A DNA stretch of 47,170 nucleotides from an uncultured Pseudacidovorax sp. (GTDB lineage: Bacteria; Pseudomonadota; Gammaproteobacteria; Burkholderiales; Burkholderiaceae_C). The stretch is from contig NZ_CAJYES010000120.1 in the NCBI RefSeq assembly GCF_913773995.1, positions 1 to 47,170 on the forward strand, read 5' to 3'. The notes under the pieces were generated by a model. That model worked only from the letters and a program-made list of their open reading frames with translations, did not search any database and was not told the DNA's origin. Position numbers and translations under genes: made by a program. Shown here in pieces: positions 7,539 to 16,439 of this stretch (the stretch's first letter is position 1; each line of letters opens with the position of its first letter).

Positions 7539-8998
7539 TCGGAATCACCGCCTACGGCGGCTACATCCCGCGCCTGCGCCTGTCGCGCCAGGCCGCGGCC
7601 CAGGCCAATGCCTGGTACGCGCCGCAGTTCGCCGGCCGCAAGGGCATGCGCGCCTTCGCCAATTGGGACGAGGACAGCATCACGCTGGCCGTGGCCGCCG
7701 CGCGCGATGCGCTGGGCCCCGCCACCCAGCGCGACCGCGGTCGCGTGCGCGCACTGCTGCTGGCCTCGGACACGCTGCCCTTCGCCGAGCGCCTCAACGC
7801 CGGCGTGGTGGCCGGTGCGCTGGCGCTCGACGAGGACATCGAGGCGCTGGACCTCGGCGGCACGCAGCGCGCCGCGCTCTCGGCCTTCACCCAGGCCGCG
7901 GCCCGGGTGCGTGCCGGCGGCGGCGACACGCTGGTGCTGGCCGCCGACAACCGGCGCACCCGCGCGGCCAGCGCGCAGGAGCTGGACTATGGCGATGCCG
8001 CCGCCGCGGTACTGGTGGGAACCGAGGACGTGCTGGCCGAGTACCTGGGCGCCGGCACCGTCACGGCCGACTTCGTGGACCACTTCCGCGCCACCGGCGA
8101 GGAGGTGGACTACCACTGGGAAGAGCGCTGGGTGCGCGACGAAGGCATCGCCAGGCTGGTGCCGGCCGCCGTGAAGGCGGCGCTGGCGCAGGCCGGCGTG
8201 ACTGCGGCCGAGGTGGACCATTTCCTCTTTCCCAGTACCTTCGCCAAGATGGACCAGCAGCTGGCCAAGGCCTGCGGTATCCGCGCCGAAGCGGTGGCCG
8301 ACAACCTGGCCGACAGCGTGGGCGACAGTGGCGTGCCGCACGGCCTGTTGTTGCTGGCGCGGGTGCTGGAGAAGGCCACGCCCGGCCAGTGCATCGTGCT
8401 GGCCCAGTTCGGCAGCGGCGCGCAGGCGCTGGTCTTCCGCGTGACCGAGGCCATCCGCAGTTTTGCGCCTGCCCGTGGCGTCTCGCGCTGGCTGGCGCGT
8501 GGCGTGGAGGAGCGCAACTACACCCGCTTCCTGTCCTTCAAGGGCCAGCTCCAGCTGGAGCGCGGCATGCGCGGCGAGGCCGACCGCAAGACGGCACTCT
8601 CCACCGCCTGGCGCCACCACCAGGCATTGCAGGCGCTGGTGGCCGGCCGCTGCGAGGTGACGGGCAGTGTGCACTTTCCGCCTTCCCGCCTGAGCTACGA
8701 CGCCACGCCGCTTCAGGACACGCAGAAGCCCCATCCGCTGGCGGACCGGCCGGCGCGCATCCTGAGCTGGTCGGCCGAGTACCTGTCCTGGCATCCGGCG
8801 CCGCCACACCACTACGGCCAGATCGACTTCGAGGGCGGCGGCCGCATCCTGATGGACTTCACCGACCTGGAGGTGGGCGAGGTCGATGCCGGCACCGCCA
8901 TGGAGATGGTCTTTCGCATCAAGGACATCGACGAGCGCCGCGGCTTCACGCGGTATTTCTGGAAGGCCACGCCGGTGCGTGGCGAGACGCAGGCTTGA
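7535..8998 (+). CDS. HMG-CoA synthase/KAS III-like protein with C-terminal DUF35-type OB domain, catalytic residues lost
   Basis: A 487-residue two-part protein. Residues 1 to about 350 have the thiolase-like fold pattern of HMG-CoA synthase/KAS III (opening GITAYGGYIPRLRL, DYGDAAAAVLVG, FGSGAQALVF). About 365-487 is an OB-fold, DUF35-like domain (HFPPSRL, ending RGFTRYFWKATP). The usual catalytic Cys is absent: its region (about 103-113, LDLGGTQRAAL) has none, and the first Cys in the protein is C247. The His position reads FPSTFAKMD and the Asn position DSVGDSGVPH, so the classical Cys-His-Asn set appears gone. The OB domain's zinc ribbon is reduced to C373. It overlaps the esterase gene by ATGA and is 14 bp before the SCP2-thiolase gene, so it may be a scaffold or partner of that thiolase. 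Confidence 0.8.
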   Translation: MIGITAYGGYIPRLRLSRQAAAQANAWYAPQFAGRKGMRAFANWDEDSITLAVAAARDALGPATQRDRGRVRALLLASDTLPFAERLNAGVVAGALALDEDIEALDLGGTQRAALSAFTQAAARVRAGGGDTLVLAADNRRTRAASAQELDYGDAAAAVLVGTEDVLAEYLGAGTVTADFVDHFRATGEEVDYHWEERWVRDEGIARLVPAAVKAALAQAGVTAAEVDHFLFPSTFAKMDQQLAKACGIRAEAVADNLADSVGDSGVPHGLLLLARVLEKATPGQCIVLAQFGSGAQALVFRVTEAIRSFAPARGVSRWLARGVEERNYTRFLSFKGQLQLERGMRGEADRKTALSTAWRHHQALQALVAGRCEVTGSVHFPPSRLSYDATPLQDTQKPHPLADRPARILSWSAEYLSWHPAPPHHYGQIDFEGGGRILMDFTDLEVGEVDAGTAMEMVFRIKDIDERRGFTRYFWKATPVRGETQA

Positions 8999-9012
8999 GG
9001 AGCACGGACACC

Positions 9013-10215
9013 ATGGCACAAGGCATCAAGGACAAGGTCGCCATCCTCGGCATGGGCTGCAGCAAGTTCGGTGAGCGCTGGGACGCCAGCCCCGAGGACC
9101 TCATGCTGGAGGCCTACAACGAGGCCATTGCCGACGCCGGCATCGCGCCCGAGCAGCTGGGCGCGGCCTGGTTCTCGACCCACATGGACGACGTGGGCAC
9201 CGGCCGCGGCGGCACGCCCATGGGCATCGCGCTGCGGCTGCCCAACATCGGTGTCACGCGGGTGGAGAACTTCTGCGCCGGCGGCTCCGAGGCGGTGCGC
9301 GCGGCCGTCTACGCGGTGGCGGCTGGGGCCTGCGACATCGCACTGGCGCTGGGCGTGGAGAAGCTCAAGGACACCGGCTACGGCGGCCTGCCGATGGCCA
9401 CCGTCGGCACCTACATCCCGCAGTGGTATCCCAATGCGGTGGCGCCGGCCAACTTCGCGCAGCTGGCCACGGCGTACCGCGCCAAGCATGGCGTGGATGC
9501 CGCGCTGCTCAAGCGGGCCATCTCGCATGTGTCGATCAAGAGCCATGCCAACGGTGCCAAGAACCCCAAGGCCCATCTGCAGAAGCCGATCACCGAGGAG
9601 CAGTGCCTGAAGGCACCGACCATCGCGGCACCGCTGGGGCTGTTCGACTGCTGCGGCGTCTCGGACGGAGCGGCGGCCGTGATCGTCACCACGCCGGAGA
9701 TCGCGCGCAGCCTGGGCAAGACCGACCTCGTCACCTTCAAGGCCCTGCAGATCGCCACCTCCAACGGCTGGGAGCTGCAGTCCAGCGAATGGGACGGCAG
9801 CTATGTGCACACGGCCCGCGTCGCTGCTCGCCGCGCCTATGCGGAGGCCGGCATCGCCGATCCGCGCACCGGCATCAGCATGACCGAGGTGCACGACTGC
9901 TTCTCCATCACCGAGCTGGTGACCATGGAGGACCTGGGCCTGTCGGACGAAGGCCGCGCGGTCTATGACGTGCTCGACGGCGCCTTCGATGCCGACGGCC
10001 GCGTTCCCTGCCAGATCGATGGCGGGCTCAAGTGCTTCGGCCATCCGGTGGGCGCGAGCGGCATCCGCATGCTCTACGAGATCTACCTGCAGCTGCAGGG
10101 CCGGGCGGGCGCGCGCCAGTTGTCCAACCCGAAGACAGGGCTGATCCACAACCTGGGCGGGCAGCCGTCGCAGAACGTCTGCGCGGTGTCCATCGTGGGT
10201 CTGGAGGGCGTGTGA
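9013..10215 (+). CDS. Thiolase, SCP2/lipid-transfer type
   Basis: A 400-residue thiolase of the SCP2 (sterol-carrier-protein X) group, expected to split 3-ketoacyl-CoA with CoA or, in relatives, to act as a retro-aldolase. The nucleophile C88 (ENFCAGGSEA), H294 (VHDCFSITE) and H344 in the GHPVGASG motif are all present, which favours true thiolase activity over the Cys-less Ltp2-type aldolases. It sits directly behind the HMG-CoA-synthase-like/OB protein. In archaea, and in steroid degraders with DUF35 partners, such thiolases form complexes with OB-fold proteins, so a complex here is plausible. ATG 9013 has GAGG about 15 nt upstream. The stop overlaps the next start (GTGA). Confidence 0.9.
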   Translation: MAQGIKDKVAILGMGCSKFGERWDASPEDLMLEAYNEAIADAGIAPEQLGAAWFSTHMDDVGTGRGGTPMGIALRLPNIGVTRVENFCAGGSEAVRAAVYAVAAGACDIALALGVEKLKDTGYGGLPMATVGTYIPQWYPNAVAPANFAQLATAYRAKHGVDAALLKRAISHVSIKSHANGAKNPKAHLQKPITEEQCLKAPTIAAPLGLFDCCGVSDGAAAVIVTTPEIARSLGKTDLVTFKALQIATSNGWELQSSEWDGSYVHTARVAARRAYAEAGIADPRTGISMTEVHDCFSITELVTMEDLGLSDEGRAVYDVLDGAFDADGRVPCQIDGGLKCFGHPVGASGIRMLYEIYLQLQGRAGARQLSNPKTGLIHNLGGQPSQNVCAVSIVGLEGV

Positions 10216-11024
10216 CCGGGGAGGCAACGGCGGGCACGCCGGTCGTGCTGCTCGACCATCCGGCGCCCCACGTGGCGCGGCTGCGCATCAACCGCCCCGA
10301 CAAGCGCAACGCCATCGACCACGCGGTGCGCCAGGGCTTCATCGACCACCTCACGGTGCTGCTGGCCGACCCGCAGGAGCGGGCGCTGGTGCTGGGCGGC
10401 GTCGAAGGTGTCTTCTCCGCGGGCGGCGACATCCCCAGCATGGTGGGCCTGTCCGAAGGCCAGGCGCGCGAGCGCATGCAGCACATCCATGGCCTGTGCC
10501 GGCTGGTGGCCCACGCGCGCATTCCCGTGGTCAGCGCGATGGAAGGCGTGACGGCCGGTGCCGCCGTCGGCCTGGCGCTGCTGGGCGACCGCATCGTCAT
10601 CGGCCGCGGGGCGCGGGTGCTCTTTCCCTTCCTCAAGCTGGGCCTGGCACCCGACTGGGGCCAGCTGCTGACGCTGCCGCGCCGCGTCGGCCTGCCCGTG
10701 GCCCGGCGCCTGCTCAGCGACGGCCATGCCGTCGGTGGCGAAGAGGCAGTGCGCCTGGGCCTGGCGGATGCGGTTCACGACGATGACCGGGTGATGGCCG
10801 AGGCCGTGGCCCTGGCCGCCTCGCTGGCCCGCCTGCCCGGTGAGGCCTTCGCCCGGATGAAGCAGCGGCTGCACCATCCTTCCGCGTCGCTCGACGAGGA
10901 GCTGCATCGCGAAGAGGCCGACCAGGCCGTGTGCCTGACCGGCGAGGACTTCCGCGAGGGCTACGACGCGTTCGTGAACAAGCGCAGCGCCGACTTCATC
11001 GGCCGCACCGGAGCCGCACGATGA
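10212..11024 (+). CDS. Enoyl-CoA hydratase/isomerase family protein lacking hydratase glutamates
   Basis: A 270-residue crotonase starting at a GTG that overlaps the thiolase stop. CoA and oxyanion-hole features are seen: NRPDKRNAI (27-35), FSAGGD (68-73) and GVTAGAAVG (112-120). The first catalytic Glu position is Ala/Val (AGAAVGLAL). The second region reads LKLGLAPDWG, placing D148 where PaaG-type isomerases have their catalytic Asp. The protein is therefore more likely an isomerase or a specialised crotonase (for example a C-C bond hydrolase) than a hydratase. It is followed by a canonical hydratase with an ATGA overlap, suggesting sequential steps. Confidence 0.88.
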   Translation: MTGEATAGTPVVLLDHPAPHVARLRINRPDKRNAIDHAVRQGFIDHLTVLLADPQERALVLGGVEGVFSAGGDIPSMVGLSEGQARERMQHIHGLCRLVAHARIPVVSAMEGVTAGAAVGLALLGDRIVIGRGARVLFPFLKLGLAPDWGQLLTLPRRVGLPVARRLLSDGHAVGGEEAVRLGLADAVHDDDRVMAEAVALAASLARLPGEAFARMKQRLHHPSASLDEELHREEADQAVCLTGEDFREGYDAFVNKRSADFIGRTGAAR

Positions 11025-11821
11025 GCACCGATGCCAATGCCGTGAATGCCGGCGCCGAACTCGTCCTGCGCAGTCGTGAAGGCGCCGTGGGCCTGCTCGT
11101 GCTCAACCGGCCCGACAAGCGCAATGCGCTGGACCTGGCCATGCGCGCCGCCATCGCCGACGCCATGCGCGCGCTGGAGGCCGATGCCGAGGTGCGCGCC
11201 ATCGTCATCACCGGCGGCGACCAGGTGTTCGCCGCCGGTGCCGACCTCAACCTGCTGGTGGACAAGGGCGCGCAGGACGTCGCCGGGCTGGACCTGGGCC
11301 AGTACTGGGCACCCGTGGCCCAATCGCGCAAGCCCGTGATCGCGGCCGTCGGTGGCTTCGCGCTCGGCGCGGGCTGCGAGCTGGCGCTGATGTGCGACTT
11401 CATCGTGGCCGACGCCACCGCGCGGCTGGGCCAGCCCGAGCTGGCGGTGGGCATCATGCCCGGCGCAGGCGGCACGCAGCGGCTGGTGCGCAGCGTGGGC
11501 AAGCAGGTCGCGAGCCTGATGTTGCTGACGGCCGAACCGCTGACCGGTGAGCGCGCCTTCCAGCTGGGGCTGGTGGCCGAGCTGGCGCCCGAGGGCCAGG
11601 CGCTGGCGCGGGCGATGGAACTGGCGCGCAAGGCCGCACGCCTGCCGCCCAAGGCCGTCGAAGCCACCCGGCGCGTGCTGCGCCAGGGCGCCGACCTGCC
11701 GCTGGACGCCGCGCTGGCGCTGGAGAACCGCGAGTTCCTGCTGCTCTTCGACACCGAGGACAAGACCGAAGGCATGCGCGCCTTCCTCGACAAGCGCAAG
11801 CCGCAGTTCAACGGCCGCTGA
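11021..11821 (+). CDS. Enoyl-CoA hydratase, canonical two-glutamate type
   Basis: A 266-residue crotonase with both hydratase glutamates: E120 in ALGAGCELAL and E140 in LGQPELAVGIMPGAGG. The oxyanion-hole segment FAAGADL (70-76) and the ending KRKPQFNGR are typical. It should add water to a 2-enoyl-CoA to give the 3-hydroxyacyl-CoA used by the dehydrogenase encoded next. The start overlaps the previous gene (ATGA). Of the four crotonases in the window this is the only one with the full hydratase site. Confidence 0.92.
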   Translation: MSTDANAVNAGAELVLRSREGAVGLLVLNRPDKRNALDLAMRAAIADAMRALEADAEVRAIVITGGDQVFAAGADLNLLVDKGAQDVAGLDLGQYWAPVAQSRKPVIAAVGGFALGAGCELALMCDFIVADATARLGQPELAVGIMPGAGGTQRLVRSVGKQVASLMLLTAEPLTGERAFQLGLVAELAPEGQALARAMELARKAARLPPKAVEATRRVLRQGADLPLDAALALENREFLLLFDTEDKTEGMRAFLDKRKPQFNGR

Positions 11822-11857
11822 AGGCTGTCGTCACCCCCCCCTCGCGTTCATCGTTCA

Positions 11858-13378
11858 ATGGCCACGTCATCAAACACCACCACGATCGGCGTCGTCGGCG
11901 CCGGCACCATGGGCCGCGGCATCGTGCAGCTCTTCCTGCAGGCCGGCCACACCGTGCGCTGCCACGACGCCCAGCCGGGCGCGGCCGCCAAGGCCGTCGA
12001 CTACGTCGACGGCATGCTCGCCCGCGCCGTCGAGAAGGGCCGCATGGCGGCGGCCGACCACCAAGCCGCGCGCGGCCGGCTCCATGCCTGCAGCGCGCTC
12101 GAAGAACTGGCCGACTGCACGCTGGTCATCGAGGCCATCGTCGAGGACCTGGAGGCCAAGCGCAGCCTGTTCCGGCAACTGGAATCGTTCGTCGCCGACG
12201 ACGCCATCCTGGCCAGCAACACTTCCTCGCTCACGGTGGCCGAGATCGCCGCCGCCTGTGCCCGGCCCGGGCGCGTGGCCGGGCTGCACTTCTTCAACCC
12301 GGTGCCGCTGATGAAGGTGGCCGAGGTCATCGCTGCGGTGCGCACGGCGCCGGCCGTGGTGCAGCGCCTGTGCGCGCTCACCGAGTCGGCCGGCCACCGC
12401 GCGGTGGTCACGGCCGACCAGCCGGGCTTTCTCATCAACCATGCGGGCCGCGGCCTCTATACCGAGGGCCTGCGCATCGTGGAAGAGCAGGTCGCCAGCC
12501 CCGCCGACGTGGACGACGTGCTGCGCGAGGCGCTGGGCTTTCGCATGGGGCCCTTCGAGCTGCTCGACCTGACGGGCCTGGACGTGTCGGCACGGGTGAT
12601 GGCCTCGATCTTCGAGCAGTTCCAGCACGAGCCGCGCTTCCGTCCCTCGTCGCTGGTGCCGCCGCGGGTGGCGGCCGGACTCTTCGGCCGCAAGAGCGGG
12701 GAGGGCTGGTACCGCTATGAAGAGGGCCAGCAGCAGCGGCCGAAGGTGCGGCCGGTGCCGGACTTGCCGGCCGGCCTGGCGGTGTGGGTGGATCCGCAGG
12801 CCAGCGGTGCAGAAGGGTTGCGCGCGCTGGCCGAGGCCGCGGGCGCACGCGTGCTCGCTCACCCGGCCGATGCCGACCTGCTGCTCCTGCAGCCCTGGGG
12901 CGAGGACGCCACCACCGCCGCACTGCGCCGGGGCCTGGATGCCGCGCGCTGCGTGGCCGTGGACCCGCTGCCGCCGCTCGCCCTGCGCCGCACGTTGATG
13001 CTCACGGCGGTCACCGCACCGGCGGTGCGCGATGCCGCCCATGCCCTGCTCGCGGCCGACGGCACGACCGTCACCGTGATCAACGACAGCCCCGGCTTCA
13101 TCGCGCAGCGGGTGATGGCGACCATCGTCAACATCGCCGCCAACATCGCGCAGCGCGGCATCGCCAGCGTGCCCGACCTGGAAGACGCCGTCCGCCTGGG
13201 GCTGGGCTATCCCCGCGGCCCCCTGGGCTGGGGCGACCACCTGGGCGCGGGCCGCCTGCTGCAGGTGCTGCAGGCGCAGCTGGCGGCCACGGGCGACCCG
13301 CGCTACCGCCCCGCCGCCTGGCTGCAGCGCCGCGTGGCGCTGGGCCTGCCCCTGACCACCGCCGAGGCGCGGCGCTGA
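11858..13378 (+). CDS. 3-hydroxyacyl-CoA dehydrogenase (PaaH-like, long form)
   Basis: A 506-residue NAD-dependent L-3-hydroxyacyl-CoA dehydrogenase. The NAD loop is GAGTMG (14-19), the catalytic His is H144 (GLHFFNPVPLMK), and SNTSS is at 120-124. A first C-terminal dehydrogenase domain spans roughly 185-285. A linker and a second, degenerate Rossmann/C-terminal copy (PGFIAQRVMATIVN, about 410-500) give the 500-residue length seen in PaaH/3-hydroxyadipyl-CoA dehydrogenases. It would oxidise the product of the hydratase at 11021 to the 3-ketoacyl-CoA cut by the thiolase at 9013. Thirty-six bp separate it from the hydratase gene, so it is likely in the same transcript. The phenylacetate-pathway symbol is withheld because no other paa gene is present. 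Confidence 0.9.
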   Translation: MATSSNTTTIGVVGAGTMGRGIVQLFLQAGHTVRCHDAQPGAAAKAVDYVDGMLARAVEKGRMAAADHQAARGRLHACSALEELADCTLVIEAIVEDLEAKRSLFRQLESFVADDAILASNTSSLTVAEIAAACARPGRVAGLHFFNPVPLMKVAEVIAAVRTAPAVVQRLCALTESAGHRAVVTADQPGFLINHAGRGLYTEGLRIVEEQVASPADVDDVLREALGFRMGPFELLDLTGLDVSARVMASIFEQFQHEPRFRPSSLVPPRVAAGLFGRKSGEGWYRYEEGQQQRPKVRPVPDLPAGLAVWVDPQASGAEGLRALAEAAGARVLAHPADADLLLLQPWGEDATTAALRRGLDAARCVAVDPLPPLALRRTLMLTAVTAPAVRDAAHALLAADGTTVTVINDSPGFIAQRVMATIVNIAANIAQRGIASVPDLEDAVRLGLGYPRGPLGWGDHLGAGRLLQVLQAQLAATGDPRYRPAAWLQRRVALGLPLTTAEARR

Positions 13379-13436
13379 GCCGGCCGGCACAGCCAGGCAC
13401 GCCCATTCACGCAGAACTTCCCGAGGAGACAAGACC

Positions 13437-14753
13437 ATGACCCAACCCCATTACGACGCCATCGTCATCGGCGCCGGCGCAGGCGGCATGAGCGCCGCTG
13501 CTTACCTGGTGGCCGCCGGCCGCAAGGTGCTGATCGTGGAGTCGCAGGACCGCCTCGGCGGCCGCGCCTCCAGCGAGGAGATCGACGGCTTCATCGTCAA
13601 CCGCGGCGCCATCGCCATCGAGCGTGGCAGCGGCTTCGAGCAGACCTTCGACCTGCTGGGTGTGCCACTGGATGTGCGCGAACCGCAGCCGGCCACCGTC
13701 TTCCGCATCGACGGCAAGATCATCGACCCGAGCAAGGGTGGCGGCTGGAACCTGATCATCGGCGGGCTGACCAAGGCCGCCGCCAAGATCGGCGCCACCT
13801 TCGGCGATGTGCGCAAGGGCAACACCGAGCTGCCCGAAGAGGCGCTCAGCACCGAGGAATGGCTGCGCAAGTTCACCAGGAACCAGACGGTGCACCGGCT
13901 GTTCCGCAACCTGTGCGCCGCCATCTGGGCGGCCAATGCCGACGAGCTGCCGGCGCGGGCCTTCCTCACCTACTTCTCCTTCAAGGGCGCCTTCAAGCGC
14001 TTCGGCTTCTGCCCGCGCGGCACCATCGGCCTGTGGAACGACCTGGGTGACGCCATCCGTGCGCGCGGCGGCGAGATCTGGCTCGACACGCCGGTCACGC
14101 GCATCCATGTCGAAGGCGGCCGCGCCATCGGCGTGGACGTGGTACGCAACGGCCAGACCCAGCGCGTCGATGCGCGCGTGATCATCAGCAACATCGGCCC
14201 GGCGGCCACGGTGCCGCTGGCGGGCGAGGCCGCCCTGGGTGCGGACTATGTGGCCAAGGTGCGCCGCGTGCTGCGCCCGGCCGCCAACATCGTCGTCAAC
14301 TTCGCCACCCGCGAGCGGCTGATCGACCTGCCGGGCCTGGTCACCTTCGCCAACACGGAGCGGTTGTGCAACATGGGCGAGCTGACGGCCATGTGCCCGG
14401 AGATGGCGCCGCCCGGCTGGCACCTGTACGTGGCCTACGTGGTGCCCAAGCCCGCGCTGGGCGACTTCGACGAGAAGGCCGAGACCGAGCTGGGACTGCA
14501 GGACCTGCGCAACGAATTCCCGAGCTTCAAGGACGCGAAGATGCTGTCGATCCGCGTCATGCGCGGCGAGTGGCCGGCCCAGCGCTCCTGCGCCGGCTAC
14601 GACCTGCCGCAGGAGACGCCGCTGCCCAATCTGTGGAACGTGGGCGACGCCGTGAAGGACTACGGCGGCGGCGGCACCCAGGCCTGCGTCGACACCGGCC
14701 GCGAGGCCGCGCACAAGGCCCTCGCGGTGCTGGGCGTGGGCGGGCCCGCATGA
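13437..14753 (+). CDS. FAD-dependent oxidoreductase, phytoene desaturase/amine oxidase-like
   Basis: A 438-residue flavoprotein. The FAD motif GAGAGGMSAAAYL starts near residue 12, followed by the second-strand E and GGRASSEEIDGF (about 41-52), and a C-terminal FAD-contact segment NLWNVGDAVKDYGGGGTQACVDTG. This layout is that of the CrtI/carotenoid-desaturase and amine-oxidase group, which remove hydride from C-C or C-N bonds or isomerise polyenes. In a CoA-ester operon a ring dehydrogenation or a hydride transfer on an alicyclic intermediate is plausible but unproven. A strong GGAGA precedes the ATG. The stop overlaps the start of the long acyl-CoA dehydrogenase gene, so the two are coupled. 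Confidence 0.82.
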   Translation: MTQPHYDAIVIGAGAGGMSAAAYLVAAGRKVLIVESQDRLGGRASSEEIDGFIVNRGAIAIERGSGFEQTFDLLGVPLDVREPQPATVFRIDGKIIDPSKGGGWNLIIGGLTKAAAKIGATFGDVRKGNTELPEEALSTEEWLRKFTRNQTVHRLFRNLCAAIWAANADELPARAFLTYFSFKGAFKRFGFCPRGTIGLWNDLGDAIRARGGEIWLDTPVTRIHVEGGRAIGVDVVRNGQTQRVDARVIISNIGPAATVPLAGEAALGADYVAKVRRVLRPAANIVVNFATRERLIDLPGLVTFANTERLCNMGELTAMCPEMAPPGWHLYVAYVVPKPALGDFDEKAETELGLQDLRNEFPSFKDAKMLSIRVMRGEWPAQRSCAGYDLPQETPLPNLWNVGDAVKDYGGGGTQACVDTGREAAHKALAVLGVGGPA

Positions 14754-16438
14754 CCGGCGCGCAGTTCCCGCACCCGCATGCGGCCGAGGCCCGCGACGTG
14801 CTCACGCACCTGCGCCGCACCTTCGACCAGTCCGTCCGCAACCTCGCCGAGCAGTGCCTGGAGTCCGGCCGCCTGAGCGCCGGCCGCCTCGATGCCCACC
14901 AGATCGCGGCCTTCGAGCTGGCCTGGGCCGGTGCCGAGCTCCTGGCCGCCGAAACCGCCATCGCCTCGCTGGCCGCGCAGGCCGATCCGCTGGAAGCCCA
15001 GCTGGCGCTGGTCTTCGCCACCGACGCCATCGTCGCCCTGCTGGACCGCCTGGACGTGATCGCCGCCGAAGCCGGCATGGCGCCCGATGCCGTCGATGCC
15101 CTGCGCAGCCTGCCTGCCTGGCGCGCATTGCGCGCCGCAACGGGCAGCGCCGCCGCCCTGCGCGCGGCCGGCCGCGGCGTCGTCGAAGCCCAGGGCCTGG
15201 TCGGCGAGGTCGCGCTCGACGAGCCGCATGCCCTGGCGCAGGACGCCTTTCGCCGCTTCGCCGCCGAGGTGGTGGCGCCGCAGGCCGAGGCCATCCACCG
15301 GCACGACCTCACGGTGCCCGAATCGCTGCTGCAGCCCATGCGCGAGATGGGCGTCTTCGGCCTGGCCATTCCCGAATCGCACGGCGGCAGTGCGCCGGAC
15401 GACCGCGAGGACACGTTGCTCATGGTGGTGGTGACCGAGGCGCTGTCTGAAGGCTCGCTGGCTGCGGCCGGCAGCCTGATCACGCGGCCCGAGATCCTGA
15501 CCCGCGCGCTGATGGCCGGCGGCACCGAGGCGCAGAAGGCGCACTGGCTGCCGCGGCTGGCGGCAGGCGACTCGCTGTGTGCCATCGCCATGACCGAGCC
15601 CGACTGCGGCTCGGACCTGGCAGCCTGCCAGCTCAAGGGCACGCGCACCGAAGGCGGCTGGCTGCTCAATGGCGCCAAGACCTGGTGCACCTTCGCCGGC
15701 AAGGCCAGCGTGCTGATGGTCGTCACCCGCACCGATCCCGACCGCGCGCTCGGCCACAAGGGCCTGTCGGTGCTGCTGGCCGAAAAGCCCGCCTTCGACG
15801 GCCACAGCTTCGAGGCGCAGCAGCCCGGTGGCGGCAGGCTCAGCGGCCGGGCGATCCCGACCATCGGCTACCGCGGCATGCATTCCTTCGACCTCGCCTT
15901 CGAGGACTACTTCGTGCCCGATGCCAACGTGGTCGGCGGCGAAGCAGGCCTCGGCAAGGGCTTCTACTACACGCTGTCGGGCATGGTCGGCGGCCGCATG
16001 CAGACCTCCGCCCGTGCCTGCGGCGTGATGCGCGCTGCGCTGCGTGCGGCCGTGCGCTACACGCAGGACCGCAAGGTCTTCGGCGCCCCGCTGGCCGACC
16101 TGGCCCTCACGCAGGCCAAGCTGGCGCGGATGGCCGCGCGGCTGGCGGCCTGCCGGCGCCTGGCCTATGCGGTGGCCCGCATCGTGGACACGGGCGAGGG
16201 CCGGATGGAGGCCAGCCTGGTCAAGCTGCTGGCCTGCCGCTCGGCCGAGCTGGTCACGCGCGAGGCGCTGCAGCTGCACGGCGGCATGGGTTATGCCGAG
16301 GAGACGGCGGTCAGCCGCTACTTCGTCGACGCCCGCGTGCTGTCGATCTTCGAGGGCGCCGAGGAGACGCTGGCGCTCAAGGTGGTGGCCCGCAGCCTGA
16401 TGGAACGCGCGCTCGGCCTCGGATCATCAGGAAACTGA
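14750..16438 (+). CDS. Acyl-CoA dehydrogenase with N-terminal extension, methylsuccinyl-CoA dehydrogenase-like
   Basis: A 562-residue flavoprotein, far longer than the usual 380-400 residues. About 160 mainly helical residues precede a complete acyl-CoA dehydrogenase body: FGLAIPESHGGS, the FAD/substrate segment MTEPDCGSDLA, RKVFGAPLADL, and the C-terminal LHGGMGYAEE. The catalytic base is probably E535 (IFEGAEETL). To my knowledge (2S)-methylsuccinyl-CoA dehydrogenases (Mcd) of the ethylmalonyl-CoA pathway are of this length and carry an N-terminal extension. The next gene is Mct-like, and Mct acts on mesaconyl-C1-CoA, the product of Mcd. The specific call is inference; the family call is firm. 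The ATG overlaps the preceding stop. Confidence 0.85.
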   Translation: MTGAQFPHPHAAEARDVLTHLRRTFDQSVRNLAEQCLESGRLSAGRLDAHQIAAFELAWAGAELLAAETAIASLAAQADPLEAQLALVFATDAIVALLDRLDVIAAEAGMAPDAVDALRSLPAWRALRAATGSAAALRAAGRGVVEAQGLVGEVALDEPHALAQDAFRRFAAEVVAPQAEAIHRHDLTVPESLLQPMREMGVFGLAIPESHGGSAPDDREDTLLMVVVTEALSEGSLAAAGSLITRPEILTRALMAGGTEAQKAHWLPRLAAGDSLCAIAMTEPDCGSDLAACQLKGTRTEGGWLLNGAKTWCTFAGKASVLMVVTRTDPDRALGHKGLSVLLAEKPAFDGHSFEAQQPGGGRLSGRAIPTIGYRGMHSFDLAFEDYFVPDANVVGGEAGLGKGFYYTLSGMVGGRMQTSARACGVMRAALRAAVRYTQDRKVFGAPLADLALTQAKLARMAARLAACRRLAYAVARIVDTGEGRMEASLVKLLACRSAELVTREALQLHGGMGYAEETAVSRYFVDARVLSIFEGAEETLALKVVARSLMERALGLGSSGN

Positions 16439-16439
16439 C

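Noticed and set aside
11858-13378. Assigning the region to the phenylacetate (paa) pathway because of the PaaH-like and PaaG-like proteins.
   Set aside because: No phenylacetyl-CoA epoxidase, PaaZ, PaaK or PaaJ is encoded in the window, and the oxygenase present is a Rieske type.
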